In this document: positions 8,121-17,727 of the stretch, piece after piece
Layout: each line of letters begins with the position of its first letter
Position numbering within the stretch: the stretch's first letter is position 1
Origin: DASRQK01 sp964436635
GTDB lineage: Bacteria; Bacteroidota; Bacteroidia; Sphingobacteriales; Sphingobacteriaceae
Reading direction: 5' to 3'
Assembly: GCA_964436635.1 (NCBI GenBank)
Contig: CAYTDM010000002.1
Coordinates: 1-64,000 of the forward strand
Length of the DNA: 64,000 nt
Program-made: the position numbers and the translations under genes
The notes under the pieces: model-generated
Told to the model about the DNA's origin: nothing
Seen by the model: the letters and a program-made list of their open reading frames with translations, nothing else
Database searches by the model: none

Positions 8121-9989
8121 TTAAAACTTCAACATTACTATTTTTCCATCCATGGTGCTGGCGACCATCTTTCTCCCCGAAATGGTCGTCATGGGATTAA
8201 TCATGGCGTTGGATATTTTATATTGCCACAACACATCACCATTGGACGCTTGAATGGCACTTAATAAGCCTGCGTGGCTTGGCACAAAAACCACTTGATC
8301 ACTCGCCAACAGGGCTGTAGGCGTTAATTCGTAAGGTAATTGCAAAGTTGATTTCCATTGGATATCCATAAAATCTGAAGTCGTGGAAATGCCGAAAACA
8401 TTACCATCCATGGTTTTCACATAGACGAATTTTCCATCTTCAGAAAGCCCCATGGACTCCCGCACGCGCAGGCCTAATTCTTTTTCTTTATTTTCTCTCC
8501 AAATGACAGCGCCGGTTTCAGCGTCTAAAGCTGTCATAAAACGATCCGGTGCTACCAGAAAAACTCGGCCATTGCTCGCTACAGGATAACAAGCCGCTGG
8601 AGAAAGATTGCGACTAGCTGAACCATTCGACCATTCCCAAACTTTTAAACCCGTTTTAAGATCAAGGGCATAGAAATCATTGCCCCAAGATCCAAAATAT
8701 ACTTTATTTTGATAGATTAACGGTTTACCAGAAACATAGCCTTTTACTCCTTCAAAGGCCCAAATTAATGTGCCATTTGACAGATCAAAAGCTCTAAATT
8801 TTCCGTCAGAAGCACCGATATAGCCAATTCCATCTTGAATGGCAGGGCTGCCTAACACCGCTTTATCTGTTTTGAATTTCCATTTTAACTCTCCGTTTTT
8901 GGCGTCTAAACAATAGATGTATTGGTCGGTTGAGCCAAAAAACACTAAATGATTCCAAACTTCTGGAGTGGAATACACTTTTCCATCTGTTTGAAATTTC
9001 CACTTTAATCGTCCGCTTTCCTGGTCAAGAGCATAGACTTGTCCAGCCGTGTTGGAAGTTATAAATACATCGTCCCATGCTACGATTCCGGCACCAATAT
9101 CGCTTTGATCCTGATACGTCCATTGGACAGAAACACGATCTGCGTATTTTTCATTGACGGCATAGCTCGGCCTTGGATAGTTCGCTAATGTGTTTTGAAG
9201 TTGACGGTCGAACAAAGGAACACTTAACCATGCTTTTTCCGCTGTTCTTACGCCTGGATAACGCAGGGTAAAAGTGGCTTGATCTGGATAAATGCTGACA
9301 ATGTTATAGGCGCCAACGGTATCTGCTGCGCGCAAATTAGAACGGCTCATGACACCTGGAATTCCATCAAAATCATATAAGCGATTTTGGTGTCCATGAC
9401 CGCACAACGCTAATTGGATGTTGTGCATTTTTAATCGGTCGACTGCGTCAAACCAATTGTTCAAAGCTGAGTCTTGAGGGTAGTGATTAATGTAAATGAT
9501 GGGGGTTCGACCCGGTGCATCCACTGCCAAAACGGAATCTAACCAAACGATGTTTTCGCGTGGAACCTGACCCGGACTCATGCGCATGTTAGGCCCAGAG
9601 TTTGTGCCTAAAAAAAGGTATCCTTTATGCGTAAATGAGAAGGTTTCGTCGCCAAAAACTGTTCGGAAACTATTTCCACCACTTTCAGACCAATTGGTGT
9701 CGTGATTTCCCGGAACGATATACCATGGAAGTTCGAGCTGATCAAGAACTGCTTTTGCAGATTGAAGTTCTTCATCAGATCCAAACTCGGTGATATCACC
9801 AGACAATACGACAAAATCAATATAGCCTTTTTGTGCATTGAGATCCTCCACAGTTCGGGCTAAATCTTCGAGGCCTGTATGACCGCCGACATGCGTGTCT
9901 GTAACTTGAGCAAAGCGAAAGGTTTGAGAATAACCAAGTTGACTACTTAAGAGGAGTCCAATAAAAATGGAATAAAAATACCGAAGCAT
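8121..9989 (-). CDS. Secreted metallophosphoesterase with C-terminal PQQ-like beta-propeller
   Basis: 622 residues with a signal peptide (cleavage near GYSQ). Residues about 24-250 form a calcineurin-like phosphoesterase with all metal motifs visible: DTHVGG, SGDITEFG, PGNHDTN, INHYP and CGHGHQN. Residues about 290-620 carry repeated PQQ-type blades, for example VYALDQESGRLKWKF, YIYCLDAKNGELKWKF and FYALDLKTGLKVWEW, indicating a beta-propeller that usually serves binding or scaffolding rather than PQQ catalysis. It follows susD after a strong hairpin and precedes GH9 in the same orientation. The substrate is unknown; phosphate removal from glycan or teichoic-acid-like material is only a suggestion. 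Confidence 0.85.
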   Translation of the reverse strand: MLRYFYSIFIGLLLSSQLGYSQTFRFAQVTDTHVGGHTGLEDLARTVEDLNAQKGYIDFVVLSGDITEFGSDEELQSAKAVLDQLELPWYIVPGNHDTNWSESGGNSFRTVFGDETFSFTHKGYLFLGTNSGPNMRMSPGQVPRENIVWLDSVLAVDAPGRTPIIYINHYPQDSALNNWFDAVDRLKMHNIQLALCGHGHQNRLYDFDGIPGVMSRSNLRAADTVGAYNIVSIYPDQATFTLRYPGVRTAEKAWLSVPLFDRQLQNTLANYPRPSYAVNEKYADRVSVQWTYQDQSDIGAGIVAWDDVFITSNTAGQVYALDQESGRLKWKFQTDGKVYSTPEVWNHLVFFGSTDQYIYCLDAKNGELKWKFKTDKAVLGSPAIQDGIGYIGASDGKFRAFDLSNGTLIWAFEGVKGYVSGKPLIYQNKVYFGSWGNDFYALDLKTGLKVWEWSNGSASRNLSPAACYPVASNGRVFLVAPDRFMTALDAETGAVIWRENKEKELGLRVRESMGLSEDGKFVYVKTMDGNVFGISTTSDFMDIQWKSTLQLPYELTPTALLASDQVVFVPSHAGLLSAIQASNGDVLWQYKISNAMINPMTTISGRKMVASTMDGKIVMLKF

Positions 9990-10015
9990 GAACGCTTGTT
10001 TTTCAAATAAAATAA

Positions 10016-10048
10016 ATAGCCAGTAGGCGCAATGCGCCTACTGGCTAT
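10016..10048 (-). terminator. Perfect 15-bp hairpin just downstream of susD
   Basis: ATAGCCAGTAGGCGC and GCGCCTACTGGCTAT pair perfectly around a 3-base AAT loop, starting 12 bases after the susD stop. On the minus strand it is followed by a T-rich but interrupted tract (TTTATTTTATTTG). It may act as a partial terminator or as a 3' stabiliser that raises susCD mRNA relative to the downstream enzyme genes. Confidence 0.6.
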
Positions 10049-10060
10049 AAACCTAATTAA

Positions 10061-11893
10061 TTATTGCCAGCCTGGTGTCTGGGTTAAGGTGTAACCTTTA
10101 TCAAGGTATCTAGAAATATCATTAGTACCTATTGGAGACATATACACACGGTCATCAAATCCTTGACGATTTTGTGCATTATCAATCATATAGAAACCAA
10201 CGATATCCGCAGCATTTTCACCATTATAAGTAACAATGGTTCCATCTTTTTTCTTCACTTTCAATAGGTTTTTGAAAGAAGTTGGAATCGTAGGGAAGTC
10301 CTGTGCTAAATTAATCCATGGACCTAAGAAATAATCAGGGTCTCTACTGAAATCCATATAATTAATTTTCTTCCAACGTTTCAAATCTAACAAACGTGTA
10401 TGCTCGTGGTGGAACTCAACACGACGCTCTCTACGAATTTCCCACATTAAAGGAGAAACATCTGGATCTCTTGCTGGATCATTTGGAATGTTCGCCAATT
10501 GAAGAGGCGCCAATTTTCCAACACCTTTAGCTGCCGCAACTGCGTCTACAGGACGATTTCTAATACCATTAATTGAACGATCGATGTCCGCTTGAGTAAC
10601 AGCAGGCCCACCAAAGTGTTGAGCTAAAATTGCTTTTGCTTCTAACCAGTTTAATGCTACTTCTGCAAGACGCACAATCGGAGCATCTGAAGTGTTGGTG
10701 TTACTACCCCAAGTAGCAGGATATGCGCCACCGATATAATTCAATGCTTCACGAGAGGCATACTTGTAAGTATAAATCAAGGAAGTAGATGGCGTATGCG
10801 GACGATCAATAAAAGAAGCCTCAAAACGTGGATCACGCGTTACCGCTAAACTTTTCAAAGAAAAGTCATCAGCATTCGCTACACTTGAATTTTGCCAAAC
10901 CTGACCATCATTTGCAAGGAAAGATTTAACTAAATTAAGGTTAACCCCTGTTTGTCCCTCTGTACCGTTATTATATGAAGCAATGTGGTGCATTACCAAT
11001 CCTTCTCTATAATCACGGTACATAATCACTTCTGGGTGACCAGCTAAACTCTCAGAAGAGAATAAGCTCTTATAGTCACGTCCAAATGACCATTTTCCGC
11101 TGTTCAAAACAAAATCTCCTGCCTGAACAACCATTTCAAGGTATTTTTTAGCACGAGCAGGGTCAATGTTATGATAGTGTTGGAAACTTCCTTCAAATAA
11201 CATCAAACGAGTAATCAAAGAAGCAGCGATATAACGATTTAATAAGTTAGCACCATCGTCTAAACGCATGTTGCTCATTACATATTGGAAATCATCATAT
11301 ACCTTGTCCATAACAAATCCACGATCATCACGGTCTTTGTACATTAAATCAAGGTCGTTCTCGCTGAATGGCGCATCATAATAAGGCACTGTACCAAATA
11401 CACTCACTAAACGAGAATATTCAAAACCTCTGAAAAAACGTGCCACAGATGACCAATGGTTATATTGATCAGCGTTCAATTTTGGCTTCGCTACATTTTC
11501 AATACGGTCTAAAAATATATTGGATTTACGAACCCATCCAAAGTTAAACGCAGGACCAGAGTACTGAGTTAACATGGTGTAACTTTCACCTGTACTTGAT
11601 CTTGAAGTAGGAACATTCGACTCAAAACTTGATTGAATATTTCTTCCAGTAAAATCATCCGCAAAAGTATAGCCTCTAACAGGGGTGTAATCCACGCCCC
11701 ACGCACTATTATACCCCACAAAATAGTTTGTATAAAATCCAGTAGCAAATAGGCGAAGATCTGACTCCCCCCTCCAGAAGTTGTCATCAACAGGCGCAGT
11801 TAATTGTGGCCTGTCTAACACTTCCTTGTTGCAGCCAGCAGAAAATAAGGTTGCCCCTAATGCCAGCATGAATAATTTATTGTTAATTTTCAT
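10061..11893 (-). CDS. SusD/RagB-family outer-membrane glycan-binding lipoprotein (PUL1)
   Basis: 610 residues. Lipobox LFSAGC (Cys at about 21) predicts lipidation and surface exposure. The N-terminal SusD-like region (FWRGESDLRLFATGFYTNYF) and the typical C-terminal SusD features (IRRERRVEFHHEHTRLLDLKRWK) are both present, so this is a full-length RagB/SusD protein. It forms the lid of the SusC transporter and captures glycan at the cell surface. The gene begins 11 bp after the susC stop. Together with NamZ and MurQ it suggests uptake of peptidoglycan fragments, although the ligand cannot be deduced from the sequence. Confidence 0.95.
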   Translation of the reverse strand: MKINNKLFMLALGATLFSAGCNKEVLDRPQLTAPVDDNFWRGESDLRLFATGFYTNYFVGYNSAWGVDYTPVRGYTFADDFTGRNIQSSFESNVPTSRSSTGESYTMLTQYSGPAFNFGWVRKSNIFLDRIENVAKPKLNADQYNHWSSVARFFRGFEYSRLVSVFGTVPYYDAPFSENDLDLMYKDRDDRGFVMDKVYDDFQYVMSNMRLDDGANLLNRYIAASLITRLMLFEGSFQHYHNIDPARAKKYLEMVVQAGDFVLNSGKWSFGRDYKSLFSSESLAGHPEVIMYRDYREGLVMHHIASYNNGTEGQTGVNLNLVKSFLANDGQVWQNSSVANADDFSLKSLAVTRDPRFEASFIDRPHTPSTSLIYTYKYASREALNYIGGAYPATWGSNTNTSDAPIVRLAEVALNWLEAKAILAQHFGGPAVTQADIDRSINGIRNRPVDAVAAAKGVGKLAPLQLANIPNDPARDPDVSPLMWEIRRERRVEFHHEHTRLLDLKRWKKINYMDFSRDPDYFLGPWINLAQDFPTIPTSFKNLLKVKKKDGTIVTYNGENAADIVGFYMIDNAQNRQGFDDRVYMSPIGTNDISRYLDKGYTLTQTPGWQ

Positions 11894-11904
11894 AATTTCT
11901 TAGC

Positions 11905-14900
11905 TTAAAAATTCAAATGCAATCCAAATGAAACACTTTTGAAAGTTGGTGTTCCTACACCGGTACGTCCTGAGTTATAGTTCGAGGTATTTAACATGTT
12001 ATAACCCGCGATTTCTTCTGGGTCAATTGGAAGACCTTTAAGGTTATCCCATGTTAAGAAGTTCTCAAATGCAGTGTAAATTCTCAATGATTTCACATTT
12101 ACACGGCTTAATAAACTTTGAGGCAACGAATATCCTACAGTAAAGTTTTTCAATCGCAAATAAGACATATCTAAAATGTACCTGTCTGAAACTTGCATGT
12201 TAAATCCACTGTTTGAACCAGCCATGTTCCATGGACGTGGGTAAAACGCATTCGGAGTTTCTGGAGTCCAGTAGTTATCAGAAATAGCCGCTGGCATCGC
12301 ACCATCCGCAGAGTTGAAACCTGGAATCGCTAAGAAACCTGATCCCCAAACTTGACGGCTTCCGATACCTTGGAAGAATGCAGATAAATCAAACCCTTTA
12401 AAGTCTAATGCTAAACGGAAACCATACTCATAACGAGGAGTCGAGTTACCGATTACAGTTAAATCTCCGTGATCATCGATTAAAGAGTTTCCTGGATCGA
12501 TTTCTCCATCGCCATTGATATCTTTGAATTTAACGTCACCAGGACCAAAGAAGAAGTTACCGCTTTCTAAACGAGCTTGGTAGATAGCGTTTGGATCTTT
12601 TAACAAGTTGTAATCACGAGTGGATACCGCCCATTTAGATTGATCAACTGTAATTCTACCTTTTAATGGCTGACCATCAGGACCTAATTGGAAATCGTCA
12701 TATTGGTATAAACGATCCACTTGGTAACCCCAGATTTCACCATATTTTTTGCCTTCATACCATCCGTTGATGCTACGAGTGCTTCCGTATTTCAAAATGG
12801 TAGTTACCGCATCCGACATGTTCGCACGCAAGTTGATTCCTAAACCATTGTCAAAACGGTGGTTGAAGTCTACAGCAATTTCAAAACCATTGGTCTCTAA
12901 TTTACCGTAGTTTCCTTCTGGTGCACCCGTTCCGAAAGTAGGACCTACCCCTTCCATAGGAACGATCATGTTGTCAGTGGTTCTTCTGAATAAATCGAAC
13001 ATTACACCCACTTTGTTTCTTAAGAAACGAGCGTCCATACCGAAATCAAGAGTAGAAATTTCTTGCCAAGTGATGTCAGCAGAAACTGAAGATGGAGTTC
13101 CAACTTGGTTCAAACGAGTTCCACCTGAACCAATCCAAGTAGATTGACCTGTAGACATAGTAGGAACATATAAGCTGTTACTTACTGACTGGTCACCAAT
13201 ACTACCCCAAGATCCTCTAAATTTCAAGAAAGAAATCTTATCAGCAATCGATTCCATGAATTTTTCTTCTGTAACAACCCATCCTGCTGACATTGAAGGG
13301 AATGTTCTCCATTTCAATGCAGTTGGGAATTTCGAAGATCCGTCGTAACGTAAACTTGCTTCAAATAAGTATTTATTTTGGAAAGCGTAGTTAATACGTC
13401 CAAAGTAACCCAATTGAGATGACCAGGACTGACCACCGCCACCTGTAATCGTACCAATACCATAGTTAAACTGTGGGTTTAAGATATCGGTCAAGTTGGT
13501 TACTTGATTCCAGTGTGATTTGTCATCTCTCGTTACACGGTTTAAACCAGCCATAAATTTGAACGCATGTGAATCATTCAAATCTAAGTTGTAAGTTGTA
13601 TACGCATTGATGGTATTTCCATACATGTTATTTGTTAACATATATACGTGATCTGGGTTTGCACCATCAGTCGTGTATTGGTGAGGAATTAACTCGTAAG
13701 CTAACATTGCGCCAGCGTCTGTTGAAGAAACTGGTAAACCTTGTGCATTTACATACATTCTGTTACCGTTTTCATCTAATCGGATACGAGGTGCTCCCCA
13801 TGAATCTCTTCCATAGAATTTGGTACCTGGACGATTGATGATGTACTCTTCGTTTCCGTGAGTAAAGTCAAAATCAAAATTCCAGTTTTTGGTGATTTTA
13901 ACAGTCGTACCAACAGAGAAATTCATGTAGTTGTTTTTCATGCTCGCTACATTTGCATTTTTGGTTTCTGACCATGGGCTACGGATATCGTCACCGCTTT
14001 CATCCTCTCCAAGAGGATATAAAGAACTCCATCTGTAGATATATAACCATGGATCTGCTGTAGTAGAGTTCGTCGCATATGGATAAAATTTCTCGCGTTG
14101 GGTATAAATCGCGCCGGCACGTAAAGTAATGTGATCGTTGATCTCACTACGGATACGTACTGAAGCATTGTAACGGTTGAATTTATCGGTATTTGTGCTG
14201 ATCATACCGCTTTGATCCATCGCTGCTAAACCAACATTGAATGAGGTTTTACCAGAAGTACCACCTACACTTAAATGCTGTTGGTTGGTTGGTGCCCAAC
14301 TACGCATCATATACTCTTGAGGATCGTAAGTACGGATACCCATTTTCGAGTTTGTTGCCGCATCAAAGTACCAGTCTCTTCCGTATACAGTCGGATCGTC
14401 TGGACCTAAAACACCAGCGTAATTATCATGCCATTCCACTGCGCGGTTGTAGCTCTCACGGTTTACACGGTAGAATGCACCCACAAGGTTTCCACCTGTA
14501 CGCTCTACTGCATCTAGAGAATATTTTAATGCACTTAATCTTCCCATTTCAACATCTTTTGATGGATCTTGGAAAGAGAAGTTGTTGCTATAATCTACAG
14601 ATACTCTGTTTGTTTGTGCACCTTGCTTAGTCGTAATTAAAATTACCCCGAACGCTGCTTTCGCACCATAAATGGTCGCTGCAGATGCATCTTTTAAAAC
14701 AGTAATTGACTCTACGTCCATAGGGTTGATCACTTGGATACTTGGAATTTCCACGTTATCCAATAAGATCAACGGCTCAGCTGAACCACGGAATGAACCA
14801 AATTGTCCACGAATACGGATGATTGGATCCGATCCAACTTCCCCTGAAGGAATTTGAACGTTCAAACCTGGAGTCGCGCCCTGAATCGCACGACCAACGT

Positions 14901-15381
14901 CTGCAATCGGACGGTTTTCTAAGTTTTCTTTAACACTGATAGAAGAAACTGCGCCAGTTAAACTTCCACGACGTTGTTGACCGTAACCTACTACGACTAC
15001 TTCTTCGATGTCAGTTTCCACAGACTCTAATACCACATTTAATGTAGATCCAGAAACCAATACATCTTTAGACGCATGACCCACCATGGTAAAGCGTAAA
15101 GTTGCACCAGCTGGCACATTGATTGAATAGTTACCTTGAGCGTCGGTCTCAGTAGTGGTCGAACCACCAACTAAAATTACGTTCACTCCAGCAAGTGGTC
15201 CAGCAGCATTGCTTACTTTTCCACGTACGGTGTTCTGAAGAACGGATTCGGCACCCATATAGGAATCCGATTCAGGTCCTTTTGGCATACTGCCAGCACT
15301 CGTTGCTGAATTCGCATTCGCGAACCCTGCCAGAGGGGCTACAAACCAAAAAGCAATAAAAAATAAAATAAAATTTCTCAT
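11905..15381 (-). CDS. SusC/RagA-family TonB-dependent transporter (PUL1)
   Basis: 1158 residues. A signal peptide is followed by a carboxypeptidase-regulatory-like domain (about 50-125, VRGKVSNAAGPLAGVNVILV), the SusC signature segment EEVVVVGYGQQRRGSLTGAV, a TonB plug domain (about 135-250) and a long beta-barrel ending in FKSVSFGLHLNF. This is the TonB-driven outer-membrane pore that imports glycan fragments together with the adjacent SusD. The 190-bp region upstream (15382-15571) is very AT-rich and has no clear TAnnTTTG box. Confidence 0.97.
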   Translation of the reverse strand: MRNFILFFIAFWFVAPLAGFANANSATSAGSMPKGPESDSYMGAESVLQNTVRGKVSNAAGPLAGVNVILVGGSTTTETDAQGNYSINVPAGATLRFTMVGHASKDVLVSGSTLNVVLESVETDIEEVVVVGYGQQRRGSLTGAVSSISVKENLENRPIADVGRAIQGATPGLNVQIPSGEVGSDPIIRIRGQFGSFRGSAEPLILLDNVEIPSIQVINPMDVESITVLKDASAATIYGAKAAFGVILITTKQGAQTNRVSVDYSNNFSFQDPSKDVEMGRLSALKYSLDAVERTGGNLVGAFYRVNRESYNRAVEWHDNYAGVLGPDDPTVYGRDWYFDAATNSKMGIRTYDPQEYMMRSWAPTNQQHLSVGGTSGKTSFNVGLAAMDQSGMISTNTDKFNRYNASVRIRSEINDHITLRAGAIYTQREKFYPYATNSTTADPWLYIYRWSSLYPLGEDESGDDIRSPWSETKNANVASMKNNYMNFSVGTTVKITKNWNFDFDFTHGNEEYIINRPGTKFYGRDSWGAPRIRLDENGNRMYVNAQGLPVSSTDAGAMLAYELIPHQYTTDGANPDHVYMLTNNMYGNTINAYTTYNLDLNDSHAFKFMAGLNRVTRDDKSHWNQVTNLTDILNPQFNYGIGTITGGGGQSWSSQLGYFGRINYAFQNKYLFEASLRYDGSSKFPTALKWRTFPSMSAGWVVTEEKFMESIADKISFLKFRGSWGSIGDQSVSNSLYVPTMSTGQSTWIGSGGTRLNQVGTPSSVSADITWQEISTLDFGMDARFLRNKVGVMFDLFRRTTDNMIVPMEGVGPTFGTGAPEGNYGKLETNGFEIAVDFNHRFDNGLGINLRANMSDAVTTILKYGSTRSINGWYEGKKYGEIWGYQVDRLYQYDDFQLGPDGQPLKGRITVDQSKWAVSTRDYNLLKDPNAIYQARLESGNFFFGPGDVKFKDINGDGEIDPGNSLIDDHGDLTVIGNSTPRYEYGFRLALDFKGFDLSAFFQGIGSRQVWGSGFLAIPGFNSADGAMPAAISDNYWTPETPNAFYPRPWNMAGSNSGFNMQVSDRYILDMSYLRLKNFTVGYSLPQSLLSRVNVKSLRIYTAFENFLTWDNLKGLPIDPEEIAGYNMLNTSNYNSGRTGVGTPTFKSVSFGLHLNF

Positions 15382-15571
15382 TGTTTTAATTGTTTAGTGT
15401 GTAAAATTTTTCAAATACTTTTTAATTGGTTAATGTGAATGATGAATGTTTATTAACATTTTAACATAATTTAGATTATTTAATGATTGGTTTACTGTTT
15501 ATTGTGTTTATGATACTGTGCTAATTAATGTATTTAATTTAATGAAGTTTATTCTATAGTCTGTGTAAGAT

Positions 15572-16792
15572 TTATTGACCATCACCGTATAACAGGTACT
15601 TCGCGCGCATGGTTTTATAGGCGTCCAAATCTTCTTTCCAAGAAGCACGAATTTCTTCTTCTGTTTTGCCCGCCAAAATTTGCAGTCTTAACTCATCTGT
15701 ACCCGCCAGTTTATCGAAAAAGTCTGGCCTCGCAAAGAATTTCGATTTATCAGGCATCAAATTATAAAAGTCCAATAAATATTTTAGCGTAAAGGATTGT
15801 TCATCCGGGTTCAAATTTCTTAAGTCAAGACCATAGTTGGTTTTTCCTTGGCCCTCCACATGCAAAGCCATTCCATCTTTCACGCCTGGAGTAAATGAAA
15901 AGTCTCCAAAAATCGGATCCGCATAACCCACTACCTGGAATGGCCAATCGGTTCCTCGACCCACACTCACATCCGTCCCTTCAAAAAGGCATAAAGACAT
16001 ATACAAACGGACAGAAAGATGATTTGGAAGGCTTGGAGAAGGAATTACTGGAAGGGCATAAGACATGCTGTGGTCATAATTTGCAACTGGGATCACCTCT
16101 AAGTCCACTTGAGCCCCATTTTCGAGCCAACCTTCACCATTAATCATTTGTGCCAACTCGCCCACCGTTAATCCATGAATCATCGCAATTTTGTGATAAC
16201 TCACGCCCGATTTAAACTTATCGTCTTTTCGGACAGGGCCATCAATTTGATCGCCATTCGGATTTGGACGATCTAAAATGATCACTTTTTTTCCATGATT
16301 CGCCGCTAACTGCATCACATCGTGCATGGAAGTGATATAGGTATAGAATCGGGCGCCTACATCTTGCAAATCAAAAATAATAACATCTACAGAGTTTACT
16401 ATGGAATCTGCTTTATCATTTTTTCCATATAAGGAGTAGAGAGGAAGGCCTGTCACTTCATCCACATCGTTGCTGACTTTTTCGCCTCGTTCGATTTGTC
16501 CTCTAAACCCGTGTTCTGGGGCAAAAGCAAATTTTAAATCAACACCTTTAGATAATAAAACATCTACTAAATGTTCTTGTGTACCGTTAATTTGAACAAT
16601 AGAGGTTTGATTTCCCATTAAACCGACCTTTTTACCTTCTAATAAAGGCAAATAAAGATCTAATCGATCAGCGCCTGGGATGATTTGGTTGGTTGTTTGA
16701 TTTTCCTGCGCTTGTCCATTACCGGAGCCCGCACATGAAACGTTCAAAAACACAGTTAAAAAAACTGATAAAAACGCATAAAATGCTTTCAT
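15572..16792 (-). CDS. namZ: NamZ-like exo-beta-N-acetylmuramidase (GH171, formerly DUF1343)
   Basis: 406 residues. A signal peptide with lipobox (NVSC, Cys about 20) indicates a lipoprotein or exported enzyme. The DUF1343 hallmarks are clear: APEHGFRGQIERGEKV (with the Glu associated with catalysis in this family), IIFDLQDVGARFYTYI, DRPNPNGDQIDGP, and LFEGTDVSVGRGTDWPFQVVG. Characterised NamZ from Bacillus subtilis releases MurNAc from the non-reducing end of peptidoglycan fragments. It is the first gene of PUL1, 190 bp upstream of susC in the same orientation. The product fits the downstream importer and MurQ, so the locus can be read as a MurNAc-scavenging pathway. Confidence 0.93.
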   Translation of the reverse strand: MKAFYAFLSVFLTVFLNVSCAGSGNGQAQENQTTNQIIPGADRLDLYLPLLEGKKVGLMGNQTSIVQINGTQEHLVDVLLSKGVDLKFAFAPEHGFRGQIERGEKVSNDVDEVTGLPLYSLYGKNDKADSIVNSVDVIIFDLQDVGARFYTYITSMHDVMQLAANHGKKVIILDRPNPNGDQIDGPVRKDDKFKSGVSYHKIAMIHGLTVGELAQMINGEGWLENGAQVDLEVIPVANYDHSMSYALPVIPSPSLPNHLSVRLYMSLCLFEGTDVSVGRGTDWPFQVVGYADPIFGDFSFTPGVKDGMALHVEGQGKTNYGLDLRNLNPDEQSFTLKYLLDFYNLMPDKSKFFARPDFFDKLAGTDELRLQILAGKTEEEIRASWKEDLDAYKTMRAKYLLYGDGQ

Positions 16793-17020
16793 ATAGAATA
16801 GAAATTAATTGGCCAATAATTACTAAACATTATCTAATTGATGGTACACACACAATTCGACAATACAATAGTAAGAAGAAATTTTCTATTTCACGCACGT
16901 TTCAGAATGTTTTTTGCAAAAACACGCAAAATCCCTTAAAAAAACAGGGCCAAATTCGCATAGAAACGGGGCGCTAAATCCATTAAGGAGAACCAGAATT
17001 ATAAATCTAAATTTAACTTA

Positions 17021-17057
17021 TCAATATTAGGAGTGACTTATTAATATTAGGTGACTT
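17021..17057. repeat. Imperfect tandem repeat, about 20 bp, two copies
   Basis: TCAATATTAGGAGTGACTTA (17021-17040) is followed directly by TTAATATTAGGTGACTT (17041-17057). The repeat lies in the 278-bp spacer 16793-17070, just beyond the stop of the NadR-like gene. Nothing else is recognisable in that spacer. Confidence 0.6.
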
Positions 17058-17070
17058 CGATGCAAACAGA

Positions 17071-17592
17071 TTAAACATTATTTAAATGTTTTAATGCGTT
17101 TTGCAACCGCTCCTCGCCCAAACCACTGACTACTTTATAATTAACCCCCAATTCCTTTAACTCGCGCTCCCAAACCTGCATGAAGTAGGGACGTTGATTC
17201 GGAAAATCACGCAAGGGGTCATCTTGCCAGGGCAAATCAATATCCATTAAAAGGTAGAAATCATATTGAAGTGCAGGCAGCTTTTTTAAAACTAATTCTG
17301 GAGTATAACCAAATAAGTAGTCGCACCAAATCTTGACGGTTAATACTGTGGTGTCACAAAACACCAAATTATTTTTTGCAAATGGCAACAGGGCGTTTTC
17401 CAAAGCAAGCTGCCCATGAAACATCGCTATTTCATCCTCCATCGTATACAAACGATTTAGTCCTTCGCAGTAATACCTTGCGAACTCTGGAATGTAGATC
17501 GTGCCAAAATGATCCGCCAAGGCTTTTGCCATTTCGGACTTTCCTGTGGACTCTGGGCCGACGATAGCGATTTTTTTTACGGTTGTATTCAT
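17071..17592 (-). CDS. NadR-type nicotinamide riboside kinase domain protein (AAA_28 ATPase)
   Basis: 173 residues. The P-loop GPESTGKSEMAKALADHFG near the N-terminus and the segments IPEFARYYCEG and VFCDTTVLTVKIWCDYLFG match the kinase domain of NadR, which phosphorylates nicotinamide riboside to NMN. There is no DNA-binding or adenylyltransferase domain, so it is a stand-alone kinase; nadD is encoded elsewhere in the window (49667). The gene stands alone, with a good TTG-N21-TAGTTTTG promoter directly upstream. A general nucleoside or small-molecule kinase role cannot be excluded. Confidence 0.85.
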   Translation of the reverse strand: MNTTVKKIAIVGPESTGKSEMAKALADHFGTIYIPEFARYYCEGLNRLYTMEDEIAMFHGQLALENALLPFAKNNLVFCDTTVLTVKIWCDYLFGYTPELVLKKLPALQYDFYLLMDIDLPWQDDPLRDFPNQRPYFMQVWERELKELGVNYKVVSGLGEERLQNALKHLNNV

Positions 17593-17600
17593 ATGCTTCC

Positions 17601-17632
17601 CAAAACTACTTCATTTTCTTAATATTCTTCAA
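17601..17632 (-). promoter_or_regulatory. Promoter of the NadR-like kinase gene
   Basis: On the minus strand TTG (17630-17632) and TAGTTTTG (17601-17608) are separated by 21 bases. The G of the -7 box is only nine bases from the ATG, so the mRNA leader should be only a few bases long. Confidence 0.6.
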
Positions 17633-17678
17633 GGATTTGGCACGGAATAAAGAAACGTTCTGGCAAAGGCAAATAAAA

Positions 17679-17700
17679 AGGGGTAACAAACGCCACCCCT
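17679..17700 (-). terminator. Rho-independent terminator after the small outer-membrane protein gene
   Basis: On the minus strand AGGGGT and ACCCCT pair around a 10-base loop and are followed by TTTTTATTT, 27 bases after the stop of the gene at 17728. Confidence 0.75.
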
Positions 17701-17727
17701 CTAAAATTTTTAATTTTTAAATTTCGA

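Noticed and set aside
9608..9838. Small ORFs inside the metallophosphoesterase, SusC and other large genes
   Set aside because: They are out-of-frame shadows without signals or family features.
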